Shown one piece after another: positions 1-8,292 of a DNA stretch of 64,000 nucleotides (its first letter is position 1; each line of letters opens with the position of its first letter). The stretch lies in assembly GCA_963717725.1 (NCBI GenBank), contig CAVQWS010000004.1, positions 243,149-307,148 of the forward strand. The letters are read 5' to 3'. This DNA is from AC-32 sp963717725 (GTDB taxonomy: Bacteria; Actinomycetota; Thermoleophilia; Gaiellales; Gaiellaceae). The notes beneath the pieces were generated by a model. That model was not told where the DNA came from. It saw only the letters and a list, made by a program, of their open reading frames with translations, and searched no databases. Made by a program: the position numbers and the translations under genes.

Positions 1-96
1 GTCGCCTCGCGCGCCGTCTCGCGTCCCGGCATGGCTGGCCGCGTCGGCTGGTACGCGACACGTACCCTGCACCACATGACGGGGTGGTTCTCCTGA
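1..96 (+). CDS. possible 3' end of an upstream gene (partial)
   Basis: Frame 1 is open from the window edge to a TGA at 94-96, and its codons end almost always in G or C, as the real genes here do. It would overlap the next start by 13 nt, a spacing common in this window. Only about 31 residues are visible, none recognisable, so this could equally be non-coding. Confidence 0.25.
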   Translation, partial: VASRAVSRPGMAGRVGWYATRTLHHMTGWFS

Positions 97-1046
97 TCGT
101 CACGGTGACCATGAACGCGGCGATCGACCGCACGCTGACCGTCCCGAACTTCCAGCGCGGCCAGCGCCACCGCGCCAGCGCCGGGCTCACCCTCGCCGGC
201 GGCAAGGGCATCAACATCGCGCGGGCGCTCAAGCGGCTGGGCGTGCCCGTGGTCGCCACCGGGCTCGCCGGCGGCCGTACCGGCACCCGCATCGTCGAGG
301 AGCTGACGGCCGAGGCGATCCTGAACGACTTCGTCCGGATCGACGACGAATCGCGTACCTCGACTGCGATCGTCGACCCGACCGGCGGCAGCTACACCGA
401 GGTCAACGAGTGGGGCCCGCACGTCTCGCCCGAGGAGCTCGAGATGCTGCTCGAGAAGCTCGTCTACCTCTCACAGGGCGCCGCCTACGTCGTCTTCTCG
501 GGCTCGCTTCCGCGCGGGATCGACGACGGCTTCTACGCCGAGGCCGTGCGCGAGCTCAACCGCCGTGGCGCGCAGACCGTGCTCGACTCCGAGGGCGAGC
601 CGCTGCGCCTGGGCGTGCAGGCCGAGCCGCTGCTCGTCTCGCCGAACGAGCGCGAGGCCGAGGCGCTCGTCGGCCAGGAGTTCAACGACGACGACGACTT
701 TCTCACCGGCCTGGAGACGATCGCCGAGCTCGGCGCGCGGAACGTGCTGATCACCCGCGAGTCCGGCTGCTGGGCCCTGCTGCGCAGCGAGCGGCAGACG
801 AACCGCTACCGCGCGGTCGCGCCGCTGGTCGACCCAGTCTCGGCGGTCGGTTCCGGCGACGTCCTGCTTGCCGCCTTCGTCGCGGCGCGGCTCGACGGCC
901 GCTCCGACGAGGAGGCGCTGCGCGCCGCAGTGGCCGCCGGGGCCGCCGCGACGCTCGAGATCGGCGCGGGCAGGTTCGAGCCACGCGAGGCCGGCCGCCT
1001 GATCAGCTCGGTCGAAGTGGCTCAGCTCGAGCCCGTCGGCAGCTAA
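84..1046 (+). CDS. PfkB-family sugar-phosphate kinase (1-phosphofructokinase-like)
   Basis: A 320-residue cytosolic kinase of the ribokinase/PfkB family, closest in style to the 1-phosphofructokinase/tagatose-6-phosphate kinase branch, which transfers the ATP gamma-phosphate to a sugar phosphate. The N-terminal TVTMNAAIDRTL is the usual FruK-type opening, GGKGINIARA (residues 39-48) is PfkB signature 1, and VSAVGSGDVLLAAF holds the anion hole and catalytic base (GSGD, 256-259; most relatives have GAGD). The GTG at 84 is chosen because it places the first beta strand 4-5 residues from the N terminus as in relatives. No fru PTS gene or regulator is beside it, so the exact substrate (fructose-1-P, fructose-6-P or tagatose-6-P) is open. 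Confidence 0.85.
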   Translation: MVLLIVTVTMNAAIDRTLTVPNFQRGQRHRASAGLTLAGGKGINIARALKRLGVPVVATGLAGGRTGTRIVEELTAEAILNDFVRIDDESRTSTAIVDPTGGSYTEVNEWGPHVSPEELEMLLEKLVYLSQGAAYVVFSGSLPRGIDDGFYAEAVRELNRRGAQTVLDSEGEPLRLGVQAEPLLVSPNEREAEALVGQEFNDDDDFLTGLETIAELGARNVLITRESGCWALLRSERQTNRYRAVAPLVDPVSAVGSGDVLLAAFVAARLDGRSDEEALRAAVAAGAAATLEIGAGRFEPREAGRLISSVEVAQLEPVGS

Positions 1047-1081
1047 AGCCGCTTCGAGCCGCGGCCGATACCTGCCGGGCG

Positions 1082-2563
1082 ATGAATCGTCAGCGCCTGC
1101 CTGTGGTGCTGTCTGCGGCCGCTCTGGTTGTCGCAGTCCTCACCGCCACTCCGAACGGGATCGCCGGAAGCGCGGTCCGCGTCGCGCTGTTCGCGAAGAA
1201 CGCCGCCAAGGTCAGCGGGATCGCCGCCTCGAAGAAGCCAAAGGCCGGCAAGCTGCTCCCGCTGGGCAAGAACGGCAAGTTCCCCGCCTCGGTGCTCCCG
1301 GTCAAGGTGCAGGGCCCGATGGGCCCCGCCGGCCCCGAGGGCGCGCGTGGCCCGGCCGGATCCGTCGGCCCGCAGGGCGCGCAGGGGATCCAGGGCCTCA
1401 GAGGCTTCAAGGGCGTGACCGGCCCCGCCGGCCCGCAGGGGACGACCGGCGTGCAGGGCCTCGTCGGCCCGCCCGGCGGCTTCGGCCTGCTGAACCTCGG
1501 CCGCGCGACCGTCTCGAGGGTGAGCCTCGACGCGGGCGGCGCGCACTCCTCCAGCAGCGCCGGCCCCGACGGCTTCCCGCTCGTCGCGGTCTTCGACGAC
1601 TCGTCGAAGAGCCTCGTGGTCGTGCACTGCAACGACGCGGCCTGCTCGACCAAGAGCAGCTCCACCGTCGACGCCTCGGCCGCCGACGTCGGCCGCTACC
1701 CGTCGCTCACGATCGGCTCGGACGGGCTCGGCCTGGTCAGCTACGTGGACGCGACCAACGGCAACTTCAAGGCCGCCCACTGCGCGAACCCCGCGTGCAC
1801 CGCCTCCACGACAGCGCCGGTCGTCTCGAGCGGAACCGTCGTCCAGGACTACACCTCGGCCACGGTCGGGCTCGACGGCTTCGGCCTGATCGCGTACGTC
1901 GACAACGGCCAGCTCCGCGTGGCGCACTGCTCGAACCTCGCCTGCTCGGCCGCGACCTCGAACCCGATCGACTCGACCACGACCGCCTACGCCTCGCTGG
2001 CGACCGGCGCCGACGGCTTGCCGCTGGTCAGCTACTTCGACAGTGCGAACGCCGACCTCAAGGTCGCCCACTGCGCCGACGCGTTCTGTGCAAGCGTCAA
2101 CGCCACAACCCTCGACAGCACGGGCACCGTCGGTCTCTACACCTCGCTGACGGTCGGCTCCGACGGGCTCGGCCTGATCAGCTACCGCAGCGTCAGCGGA
2201 GGCCTGGACGTCGCCCACTGCTCCAACCTCGCCTGCTCGACGGCGACGACGCAGTCGGTCGACGCCGGAATCAAGGGCGAGTACTCGTCGATCACGCTCG
2301 GCGTCGACGGCCTCGGCGTGATCAGCTACTACGACGGCGCCGGCGGGACGCAGGACCTGAAGGTCGCCCACTGCGCCGACGTGCTCTGCGACGTGGCCAC
2401 CTCGGTCGCGGTCGACACGCCCGGCCAGGTCGGCTGGAGCACGTCGATCACCGTCGGCGCGGACGGCCTGCCGTTCGTCAGCTACCGCGACGTCGGCGGC
2501 GGCCAGGTGAAGGGCCTGCACTGCCCAAACGTCTTCTGCGTTCCCTACCTTCGCCGTCGCTAA
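1082..2563 (+). CDS. secreted protein: collagen-like stalk plus seven-repeat beta-propeller-like domain
   Basis: A 493-residue predicted exported protein. Residues 1-30 look like a signal peptide (NRQR followed by a hydrophobic stretch and small residues). A basic linker follows, then about 18 uninterrupted Gly-X-Y triplets from residue 78 to about 131, the collagen-helix pattern. From about residue 150 to the end there are seven repeats of about 50 residues, each with a G-DG core, a [VI][SA]Y strand and a closing HC-x4-C pair. Seven such units suggest a seven-bladed propeller; the Cys pairs may form a disulphide or metal site in each blade. ATG 1082 is chosen because it starts the signal peptide, although the frame is open further upstream. 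Function is unknown; a surface adhesin or fibre is an inference from architecture. Confidence 0.8.
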   Translation: MNRQRLPVVLSAAALVVAVLTATPNGIAGSAVRVALFAKNAAKVSGIAASKKPKAGKLLPLGKNGKFPASVLPVKVQGPMGPAGPEGARGPAGSVGPQGAQGIQGLRGFKGVTGPAGPQGTTGVQGLVGPPGGFGLLNLGRATVSRVSLDAGGAHSSSSAGPDGFPLVAVFDDSSKSLVVVHCNDAACSTKSSSTVDASAADVGRYPSLTIGSDGLGLVSYVDATNGNFKAAHCANPACTASTTAPVVSSGTVVQDYTSATVGLDGFGLIAYVDNGQLRVAHCSNLACSAATSNPIDSTTTAYASLATGADGLPLVSYFDSANADLKVAHCADAFCASVNATTLDSTGTVGLYTSLTVGSDGLGLISYRSVSGGLDVAHCSNLACSTATTQSVDAGIKGEYSSITLGVDGLGVISYYDGAGGTQDLKVAHCADVLCDVATSVAVDTPGQVGWSTSITVGADGLPFVSYRDVGGGQVKGLHCPNVFCVPYLRRR

Positions 2564-2580
2564 GGGTCGTCTGAGGACGG

Positions 2581-2680
2581 TGGTACCATCGCCGTCCACT
2601 TGAGAGACGGCAGCAAGAACGGTTTTTCGGCCCAGGCGATCGCGACGATGCCTGGGCCTTTCTGCATCAAGGGGAGGTAG
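2581..2680 (+). promoter_or_regulatory. guaB promoter and leader with internal terminator-like hairpin
   Basis: An extended -10 element, TGG followed by TACCAT (2581-2589), is followed by an inverted repeat (GCCGTC 2591-2596, GACGGC 2606-2611), a terminator-like hairpin (2629-2658) with a short T run, and a strong Shine-Dalgarno (GGGGAGG, about 2671-2677) before the GTG start. The same order of elements precedes glmS. Attenuation is an inference; the hairpin could simply end the upstream gene. Confidence 0.5.
2629..2662 (+). terminator. intrinsic terminator-like hairpin upstream of guaB
   Basis: A perfect 9-bp stem, GGCCCAGGC (2629-2637) with GCCTGGGCC (2650-2658), and a 12-nt loop, followed by TTTCT. 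It lies downstream of the collagen-like gene and also inside the predicted guaB leader. Confidence 0.6.
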
Positions 2681-2685
2681 TTCGG

Positions 2686-3843
2686 GTGGAGATCGAGATC
2701 GGGCGAGGCAAGAAGGCGCGGCAGGCGTACGGGTTCGACGACATCGCGATCGTGCCCTCCAGGAGGACGCGCGACCCGCAGGACGTCGACATCGGCTGGA
2801 AGCTCGGCCCGCACCTGCTCGAGCTGCCTTTGCTGGCCTCGGCGATGGACGGCGTCGTCTCGCCGCAGGTCGCGATCGAGCTCGGCAAGCTGGGCGGGCT
2901 CGGCGTGCTCAACCTGGAAGGGATCTACACGCGCTACGCGCAGGCCGAGGGTCAGCTCCAGAAGATCGCGAAGCTGTCGAAGGAGCAGGCCACGCGCGGG
3001 ATGCAAGAGATCTACGCGCGGCCCGTCGAGCCGAAGCTGATCGCCCAGCGGATCGAGGAGATCAAGGCGGCAGGCGTGCTCGCGGCCGGGGCGTTGACGC
3101 CGCAGAAGGTGCGCGACCACTACGAGCTAGCGCTGGAGGCCGGGCTCGACGTGCTCGTGATCCAGGGCACGGTCGTCTCGGCAGAGCACGTCTCCTCGAA
3201 CGGCCATGCGCTCAACCTGAAGGAGTTCATCTCCTCGCTGCCGATCCCGACGATCGTCGGCGGCTGCGCCTCGTACCAGACGGCGCTGCACCTGATGCGC
3301 ACCGGGGCCGAGGGCGTGCTCGTCGGCGTCGGGCCGGGGCAGGCGTGCACGACGCGCGGCGTGCTCGGGGTCGGCGTCCCGCAGGCGACTGCGATCGCGG
3401 ACGCTGCGGCGGCTCGGGTCCAGCACCTGCTCGAGACCGGCAAGTACGTGAACGTGATCGCCGACGGCGGCATGCGCACCGGCGGCGACATCTCGAAGGC
3501 GATCGCCTGCGGCGCCGACGCCGTGATGGTCGGCTCGCCGCTCGCCCGCGCGAAGGAAGCGCCCGGCCGTGGCTACCACTGGGGCATGGCGACGTTCCAT
3601 CCGACCTTGCCCCGCGGTGCGCGCGTGGCGGTCGACCAGAACGCGACGCTGGAGGAGATCGTGATCGGCCCGGCCCGCGAGAACGACGGCACGCTCAACC
3701 TGATGGGCGCGCTGCGAACCTCGATGGCGACCTGCGGCTACGAGTCGATTCACGACTTCCAGAAGGCCGAGGTGATGCTCGCGCCGGCGATCAAGACCGA
3801 GGGCAAGTCGCTGCAGCACGCCCAGCGCATCGGGATGGGGTAG
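2686..3843 (+). CDS. guaB: IMP dehydrogenase, GuaB3-type without CBS domains
   Basis: A 385-residue IMP dehydrogenase-family TIM barrel that would oxidise IMP to XMP with NAD+. The catalytic loop reads GVGPGQACTTR, with the Cys at residue 221 corresponding to the nucleophile of GxGxGSICTTR in classical enzymes. ADGGMRTGGDISKAIACGA is the phosphate-binding glycine motif. The CBS (Bateman) insert found in about 490-residue GuaB is absent, so this matches the short GuaB3 type of Actinobacteria, some members of which may differ in activity. GTG 2686 has a strong SD. It overlaps guaA by one base (stop TAG, start GTG), so the pair is translationally coupled. Confidence 0.85.
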   Translation: MEIEIGRGKKARQAYGFDDIAIVPSRRTRDPQDVDIGWKLGPHLLELPLLASAMDGVVSPQVAIELGKLGGLGVLNLEGIYTRYAQAEGQLQKIAKLSKEQATRGMQEIYARPVEPKLIAQRIEEIKAAGVLAAGALTPQKVRDHYELALEAGLDVLVIQGTVVSAEHVSSNGHALNLKEFISSLPIPTIVGGCASYQTALHLMRTGAEGVLVGVGPGQACTTRGVLGVGVPQATAIADAAAARVQHLLETGKYVNVIADGGMRTGGDISKAIACGADAVMVGSPLARAKEAPGRGYHWGMATFHPTLPRGARVAVDQNATLEEIVIGPARENDGTLNLMGALRTSMATCGYESIHDFQKAEVMLAPAIKTEGKSLQHAQRIGMG

Positions 3844-5423
3844 TGCCCGGTGAAGTCGTCCAGCTCCCGGTCGCCGAGCCGTCGCCGGAAGAGCGGCCGG
3901 TGCTGGTGCTCGATTGCGGCGGGCAGTACGCGCAGCTGATCGCCCGGCGGGTGCGCGAGGCGCGGGTCTACTCGGAGCTCGTCCCGCATTCGATCTCGGC
4001 CGCGGAGGCGCGGGGTCGGCGGCCTCGCGCTCTCGTGCTCTCCGGCGGACCGGCCTCGGTGTACGCGGCCGGAGCGCCGCAGGTCGATCCGGGTCTCTTC
4101 GAGCTAGGCGTGCCGACGCTCGGCATCTGCTACGGGATGCAGCTCATGGCGCAGGAGCTCGGCGGCACGGTCGAGCGCACCGGCGTCTCGGAGTTCGGCA
4201 AGACCGAGGTTCGCATCGAGCCCGAGGGTGAGCTGTTCGCGGGTCTCGGCGCCGAGCAGACCGGCTGGATGAGCCACCGCGACTCGGTCACCGCACCGCC
4301 AGCCGGCGCGCGCGTGACCGCCGGCTCGCCGGCCGCCCCGATCGCGGCCTTCGAGGACCCGGAGCGCGGGCTCTACGGCGTCCAGTTCCACCCGGAGGTG
4401 GTGCACACGCCGAACGGCCAGGAGGTGCTGAAGAACTTCCTCTACGCCGTCGCCGATGCGCCGCCGACCTGGACGGCCGCGGCCGTGATCGAGGAGCAGG
4501 TCGAGCGAATCCGGGCGCAGGTCGGCTCCGACCGCGTGCTCTGCGCGCTGTCGGGCGGTGTCGACTCGGCGGTCGCGGCCCTGCTCGTGCACAAGGCGGT
4601 CGGCGACCAGCTCGTCTGCGTCTTCGTCGACCACGGGTTCCTGCGCAAGGACGAGGCGGCACAGGTGGTCGAGACCTTCGAGGGCCACTTCCACGTGCCG
4701 CTCGTGCACGTCTCGGCCGAGGAGCGGTTCCTCGCTCGGCTCGAGGGCGTGGCCGACCCGGAGGAGAAGCGCAAGGCGATCGGCGAAGAGTTCATCCGGG
4801 TCTTCGAGGAGGAGTCGAAGCGGCTCGGCGAGATCAAGCATCTGGTCCAGGGAACGCTCTACTCGGACGTGATCGAGTCGGGCGGCGACGCTTCGGTCGC
4901 GGCCACGATCAAGTCACACCACAACGTCGGTGGGTTGCCGGACGACATGGAGATGGAGCTGGTCGAGCCGCTGCGCCTGCTGTTCAAGGACGAGGTGCGG
5001 CGGGTCGGCGAGGAGCTCGGGCTGCCGGAGCGGATGGTCTGGCGGCAGCCGTTCCCGGGCCCGGGGCTGGCGATCCGGATCATCGGCGAGGTGACGCGCG
5101 AGCGGCTCGAGATCCTGCGCGAGGCCGACGCGATCCTGCAGGAGGAGGTGCGGCGGGCGGGCCTGTATCGCGAGCTCTGGCAGTCGTTCGCCGTGCTGCC
5201 GGCAATCCGCTCGGTCGGCGTGCAGGGCGACGAGCGGACGTATGGCTATCCGGTCGTCGTGCGGGCTGTGACTAGCGACGACGCGATGACGGCCGACTGG
5301 GCGCGACTGCCGTACGACCTGCTCGAGACGATCTCGTCGCGGATCGTGAATGAGGTCCCGGCGGTGAACCGCGTGGTGCTCGACATCACCTCGAAGCCGC
5401 CATCGACGATCGAGTGGGAATAG
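3843..5423 (+). CDS. guaA: GMP synthase (glutamine-hydrolysing)
   Basis: A 526-residue enzyme that aminates XMP to GMP using glutamine and ATP. The N-terminal class I glutamine amidotransferase domain has the nucleophile in GICYGMQL (Cys96) and the His/Glu of the triad in QFHPEV. The ATP pyrophosphatase domain has the P-loop-like LSGGVDS (237-242) and the C-terminal dimerisation domain ends in the invariant DITSKPPSTIEWE. GTG 3843 shares its G with the guaB TAG stop. The first 18 residues are a non-conserved extension. With guaB it completes the guanine branch of purine synthesis. Confidence 0.95.
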   Translation: MPGEVVQLPVAEPSPEERPVLVLDCGGQYAQLIARRVREARVYSELVPHSISAAEARGRRPRALVLSGGPASVYAAGAPQVDPGLFELGVPTLGICYGMQLMAQELGGTVERTGVSEFGKTEVRIEPEGELFAGLGAEQTGWMSHRDSVTAPPAGARVTAGSPAAPIAAFEDPERGLYGVQFHPEVVHTPNGQEVLKNFLYAVADAPPTWTAAAVIEEQVERIRAQVGSDRVLCALSGGVDSAVAALLVHKAVGDQLVCVFVDHGFLRKDEAAQVVETFEGHFHVPLVHVSAEERFLARLEGVADPEEKRKAIGEEFIRVFEEESKRLGEIKHLVQGTLYSDVIESGGDASVAATIKSHHNVGGLPDDMEMELVEPLRLLFKDEVRRVGEELGLPERMVWRQPFPGPGLAIRIIGEVTRERLEILREADAILQEEVRRAGLYRELWQSFAVLPAIRSVGVQGDERTYGYPVVVRAVTSDDAMTADWARLPYDLLETISSRIVNEVPAVNRVVLDITSKPPSTIEWE

Positions 5424-5446
5424 CCGCGGCGTAAGGTCGCCCGGGC

Positions 5447-6508
5447 TCAGGCGGGAGAGTCGACCTGGGAGCCGGCCGGCGGGTACAGCGCACGCACCTC
5501 GTCCACGTACGCGCTCAACCGCGTAGCCAGCTCCGGAGACTCGAGCTCGAGCACGTTCTCGGCGTTCTTCTCGCCAGAGTGCGAGAGGTTGAACGACCCG
5601 ACGAAGACGACGTCGTCGGCGACCACGATCTTCGCGTGCATGAAGTTGTGCAGGCTCCCCGTCGGCAGCCAGTGCTCGGAGCGCTTGCCCGAGAACGAGC
5701 CGGCGAGCACCTGCCGCAGCAGCGGCAGCTTCCACGAGACGTTCCCGTCCGCCTGCCACTGGCGGATCACGTCGTCGACCTGCGTCGTGTCCAGGCAGCC
5801 GGCGATGTCACCGCTCCCGTCCGCGATCCGCTGCGCGAGCGTCGCGAGCACCGGCGCCGAGGTGATGATCGGCGAACAGATCCGCACCTTCTCGGCATGC
5901 CCGATCTTCTTCGCGAGCCGCGAGGTCAGCGCGTCGGCGAAGCCGGGCGTGAACCACGGCCGCACGCGAACCCCGTCGACCACGACCGGCCTGGGCTCGA
6001 CGAAGCCGCTCTGCTCGACGTCGCCATCGCGCCACAGCTCGTCGAAGTCGAGCGTGAATGCGTGCGCGAGCTCGGGCGAGGCCACCGTCACGACCACGTT
6101 CTCCTGCCGCGACCACGAGTCGTCGGTCCAGTTCATCGAGCCTGTCCAGACCGCCTCGTTGTCGCGCACGACGAACTTGTGGTGCATCAGGTCGGGCACA
6201 CCCGCGATCGCCCTGGCCGGCACCTCGAGCGCGGCGATCAGCTGGACGTCCGGCTCCGGCGGCGGCGGCACCGGGATCGGGTTCGCGTGGTCGACGTTGT
6301 AGAGGATCCGCACGGCCACTCCGCGGGCGTGCGCCTCCCGCAACGCTCCGCCCACCACCGCGGACGTCTCCTCGCCGAGGTGGAAATCGTATTGCGCGAG
6401 ATCGAGCGAGTGCTTCGCGGCCGAGAGGAACTCGGCGACCTCGCGCGCGATCTCGGCCGGCTGCTGGCCGCCGTCCGTCAGAGTGCGGATGTTGATGGAA
6501 GAGCTCAT
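5447..6508 (-). CDS. phospholipase D-like protein with two HKD motifs
   Basis: A 353-residue protein with two PLD catalytic motifs: HHKFVVRDN followed by GSMNWTDDS in the first half, and HAKIVVADD followed by GSFNLSHSGEKNAEN in the second. This two-HKD layout is that of PLD-like phosphodiesterases and nucleases that form a covalent phosphohistidine. No signal peptide or membrane segment is seen, so it is probably cytosolic. ATG 6508 is chosen; the next residues (NIRTLTDGG) begin the first strand. Its 5' end overlaps the divergent UDG-like gene head to head. It may act on nucleic acid, suggested weakly by that neighbour, or on phospholipid. Confidence 0.75.
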   Translation of the reverse strand: MSSSINIRTLTDGGQQPAEIAREVAEFLSAAKHSLDLAQYDFHLGEETSAVVGGALREAHARGVAVRILYNVDHANPIPVPPPPEPDVQLIAALEVPARAIAGVPDLMHHKFVVRDNEAVWTGSMNWTDDSWSRQENVVVTVASPELAHAFTLDFDELWRDGDVEQSGFVEPRPVVVDGVRVRPWFTPGFADALTSRLAKKIGHAEKVRICSPIITSAPVLATLAQRIADGSGDIAGCLDTTQVDDVIRQWQADGNVSWKLPLLRQVLAGSFSGKRSEHWLPTGSLHNFMHAKIVVADDVVFVGSFNLSHSGEKNAENVLELESPELATRLSAYVDEVRALYPPAGSQVDSPA

Positions 6509-7022
6509 CGACCGGTTGCGCCATGCCCGGATCGGCGCCACGTTCAACTTCTATCGTGACGGCGACGGCGCGGCCGCGCGCTGCCAACGGCTGTGCGCGT
6601 ACCTCGAGTCGCGCGAGGCGGCCCCGCTGCTGCTCGTCGGCGAGGCGGCCGGGCACCGCGGCGCGCGTGTCTCCGGAATCCCGTTCACCTCGGAGCGCCA
6701 GCTCACCGGCCGAGGGCCGGCGGAAGCGACGGCGACGATCGTCCGTCGCACGCTCGCCGACCTCGACTTCGAGGACCGGACGTTGTGCTGGAACGTCGTC
6801 CCGACGCACCCCCACCTCCCGGGGCAGCCCGCCTCGAACCGCCGTCCCACGCGGGCCGAGATCGACGCCTCCCGCGGATTCCTGGAGGAGCTCGCCCGCG
6901 ACCGCCGCGTTATCGCTGTCGGCCGCCTGGCGGAGTGGCAGCTCGGCGCGCCCGGCGTGCGGCACCCCTCCCACGGGGGAGCCGAGGCCTTCCGTGACGG
7001 CCTGCGAAGATTGCTCGCGTGA
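6495..7022 (+). CDS. uracil-DNA glycosylase superfamily protein
   Basis: About 175 residues. LLVGEAAGHRGARVSGIPF is the loop-and-strand motif of a UDG-like subfamily (in canonical family 4/5 enzymes GEAPG-x-x-E), and the C-terminal HPSHGG matches the HPS motif that inserts into the minor groove. The protein may therefore remove damaged bases or be a divergent homologue. Starts at 6483 (GTG), 6489 (ATG) and 6495 (ATG) are all possible; the last is taken because it overlaps least with the divergent PLD gene, yet even it overlaps by 14 nt. It is coupled to the next gene through GTGA. Confidence 0.7.
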   Translation: MEELIDRLRHARIGATFNFYRDGDGAAARCQRLCAYLESREAAPLLLVGEAAGHRGARVSGIPFTSERQLTGRGPAEATATIVRRTLADLDFEDRTLCWNVVPTHPHLPGQPASNRRPTRAEIDASRGFLEELARDRRVIAVGRLAEWQLGAPGVRHPSHGGAEAFRDGLRRLLA

Positions 7023-8233
7023 ACGACTACCCGGTCGCGCGGAACACCGTCCTGCTCGCCGGTTCGCTGACGTGCCTCTCCGGGATGCTCCAGCTGGGCG
7101 TCGCCGTCGCGACCACGTCGCTCGTGCTGGTGACCGGGATCGAGGGGATTCTCGGCCTCGGCCCGGCGATCTTCCTGCTCGCCGGGGCGCTCAGCGCGAT
7201 GCCCGCGGGGCGGCTGATGGACCGCGTCGGGCGCGTTCCGGTACTCGCGGGCGGCTTCGGGCTCGGGATCGCGGGGTGCTGCGTGACGGCGCTCGCGTGC
7301 GGGATCGACTCCGCCGTGCTGCTCGTGATCGGCTTCACCGCGATCGGCGGCGCGCAAGGCATCGCGTTGCTCGCACGAATGGCCGCCGGCGACATGTACC
7401 CGCCGGAGCGGCGGGCGCGGGGGATCTCGCTCGTCCTCTTCGGGGCCGTCTTCGGCGCGATCCTCGGCCCGACGGTCTTCAGCCCGCTGTTCGCGGGGCA
7501 CGAGCTCGACGCGGACGCGCTCGTCGTGCCCTGGCTGGCCGCGGCCGGGATTATGGTCGGCGGGCTCGCGCTCGTTCTCGCCGTCCGGCCCGACCCGGGG
7601 CGGATCGCCCGCTCAGAGCCCGGCACGCCGACGCAAGCGCCCGCCGCGCTGGGCGAGATCCTGCGTCGGCCCGGAGTTCCGACCGCGGTGATCGGCGCAC
7701 TGGCGAGCTTCGCGGTGATGGTCGCCGTGATGAACCTGACCGGCTTCATGATGGTCGGCCAGGGCCACATGCAATCCGACGTCTTCCCGGTGATCAGCGC
7801 GCACATCGTCGGCATGTACGGGCTCGTGCTCGTCGTCGGCGACCTGGTCGACCGGCTCGGCCGCCGCTTCGCGCTTGTCGGCGGGCTCGCCGTGATGGCC
7901 GGTTCGACCCTTGCGCTGGCGTGGACGATGAGCGTCTTCGCCACCGGCGTCGCACTGTTCGGGCTCGGCCTCGGGTGGAGCTTCTCGTACGTCGCGGCGA
8001 CCTCGGAGCTGGTCGATCTCGCGCTGCCGACCGAGCGCGGGCGGCTGATCGGCTTCAACGACCTGCTCTCCGGCGCGACCGGTGCCGCGCTCGCCCTGAT
8101 CGGCGGGCTGGCCTACTCCGACGTCGGCAGGAACAGCGTTGCGGTCGGCGGCGCGATCGCAGTCGCGATACCCGCGCTCTGGATTGCATTGTCGGGCCGG
8201 CCGCCGGCTCCGCTGGTCGAGCCGGTCACGTGA
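7019..8233 (+). CDS. MFS transporter
   Basis: A 404-residue polytopic membrane protein with about twelve predicted helices. GRLMDRVGRVPVL between helices 2 and 3 is the MFS loop motif (GxLaDrxGrkxxl), and a partial repeat DLVDRLGRRFALVGG occurs in the second half, as expected from the ancestral duplication. The substrate cannot be read from sequence; drug or metabolite export is usual for this subtype. The GTG start overlaps the UDG-like stop (GTGA), so both are co-translated. Confidence 0.85.
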   Translation: MNDYPVARNTVLLAGSLTCLSGMLQLGVAVATTSLVLVTGIEGILGLGPAIFLLAGALSAMPAGRLMDRVGRVPVLAGGFGLGIAGCCVTALACGIDSAVLLVIGFTAIGGAQGIALLARMAAGDMYPPERRARGISLVLFGAVFGAILGPTVFSPLFAGHELDADALVVPWLAAAGIMVGGLALVLAVRPDPGRIARSEPGTPTQAPAALGEILRRPGVPTAVIGALASFAVMVAVMNLTGFMMVGQGHMQSDVFPVISAHIVGMYGLVLVVGDLVDRLGRRFALVGGLAVMAGSTLALAWTMSVFATGVALFGLGLGWSFSYVAATSELVDLALPTERGRLIGFNDLLSGATGAALALIGGLAYSDVGRNSVAVGGAIAVAIPALWIALSGRPPAPLVEPVT

Positions 8234-8237
8234 TCGT

Positions 8238-8292
8238 TGGTACACTGCCCGGCCGGCGGACAGCAGTCCGCCGCTTCTCTGTCGAGACACGA
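8238..8292 (+). promoter_or_regulatory. rplM promoter and leader hairpin
   Basis: An extended -10 (TGG then TACACT, 8238-8246) is followed from about the +3 position by a perfect 7-bp hairpin, GGCGGAC (8255-8261) and GTCCGCC (8266-8272), then GCTTCTCT. No good SD precedes the ATG at 8293. L13 leaders are autoregulated in some bacteria; here that is inference. Confidence 0.5.

Noticed and set aside
410..1081. Upstream extension of the collagen-like gene (an open frame from 410)
   Set aside because: It lies antiphase inside the PfkB kinase and encodes Arg/Ala-rich shadow sequence; ATG 1082 begins a proper signal peptide.
1043..2599. A 518-codon minus-strand frame opposite the collagen-like gene
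   Set aside because: Shadow of the repeats; composition and lack of domains speak against it.
2575..2600. Resemblance of GGTGGTACC in the guaB leader to a T-box
   Set aside because: The specifier and antiterminator parts of a T-box are absent, and guaB and glmS are not amino-acid genes; an extended -10 explains the sequence better.
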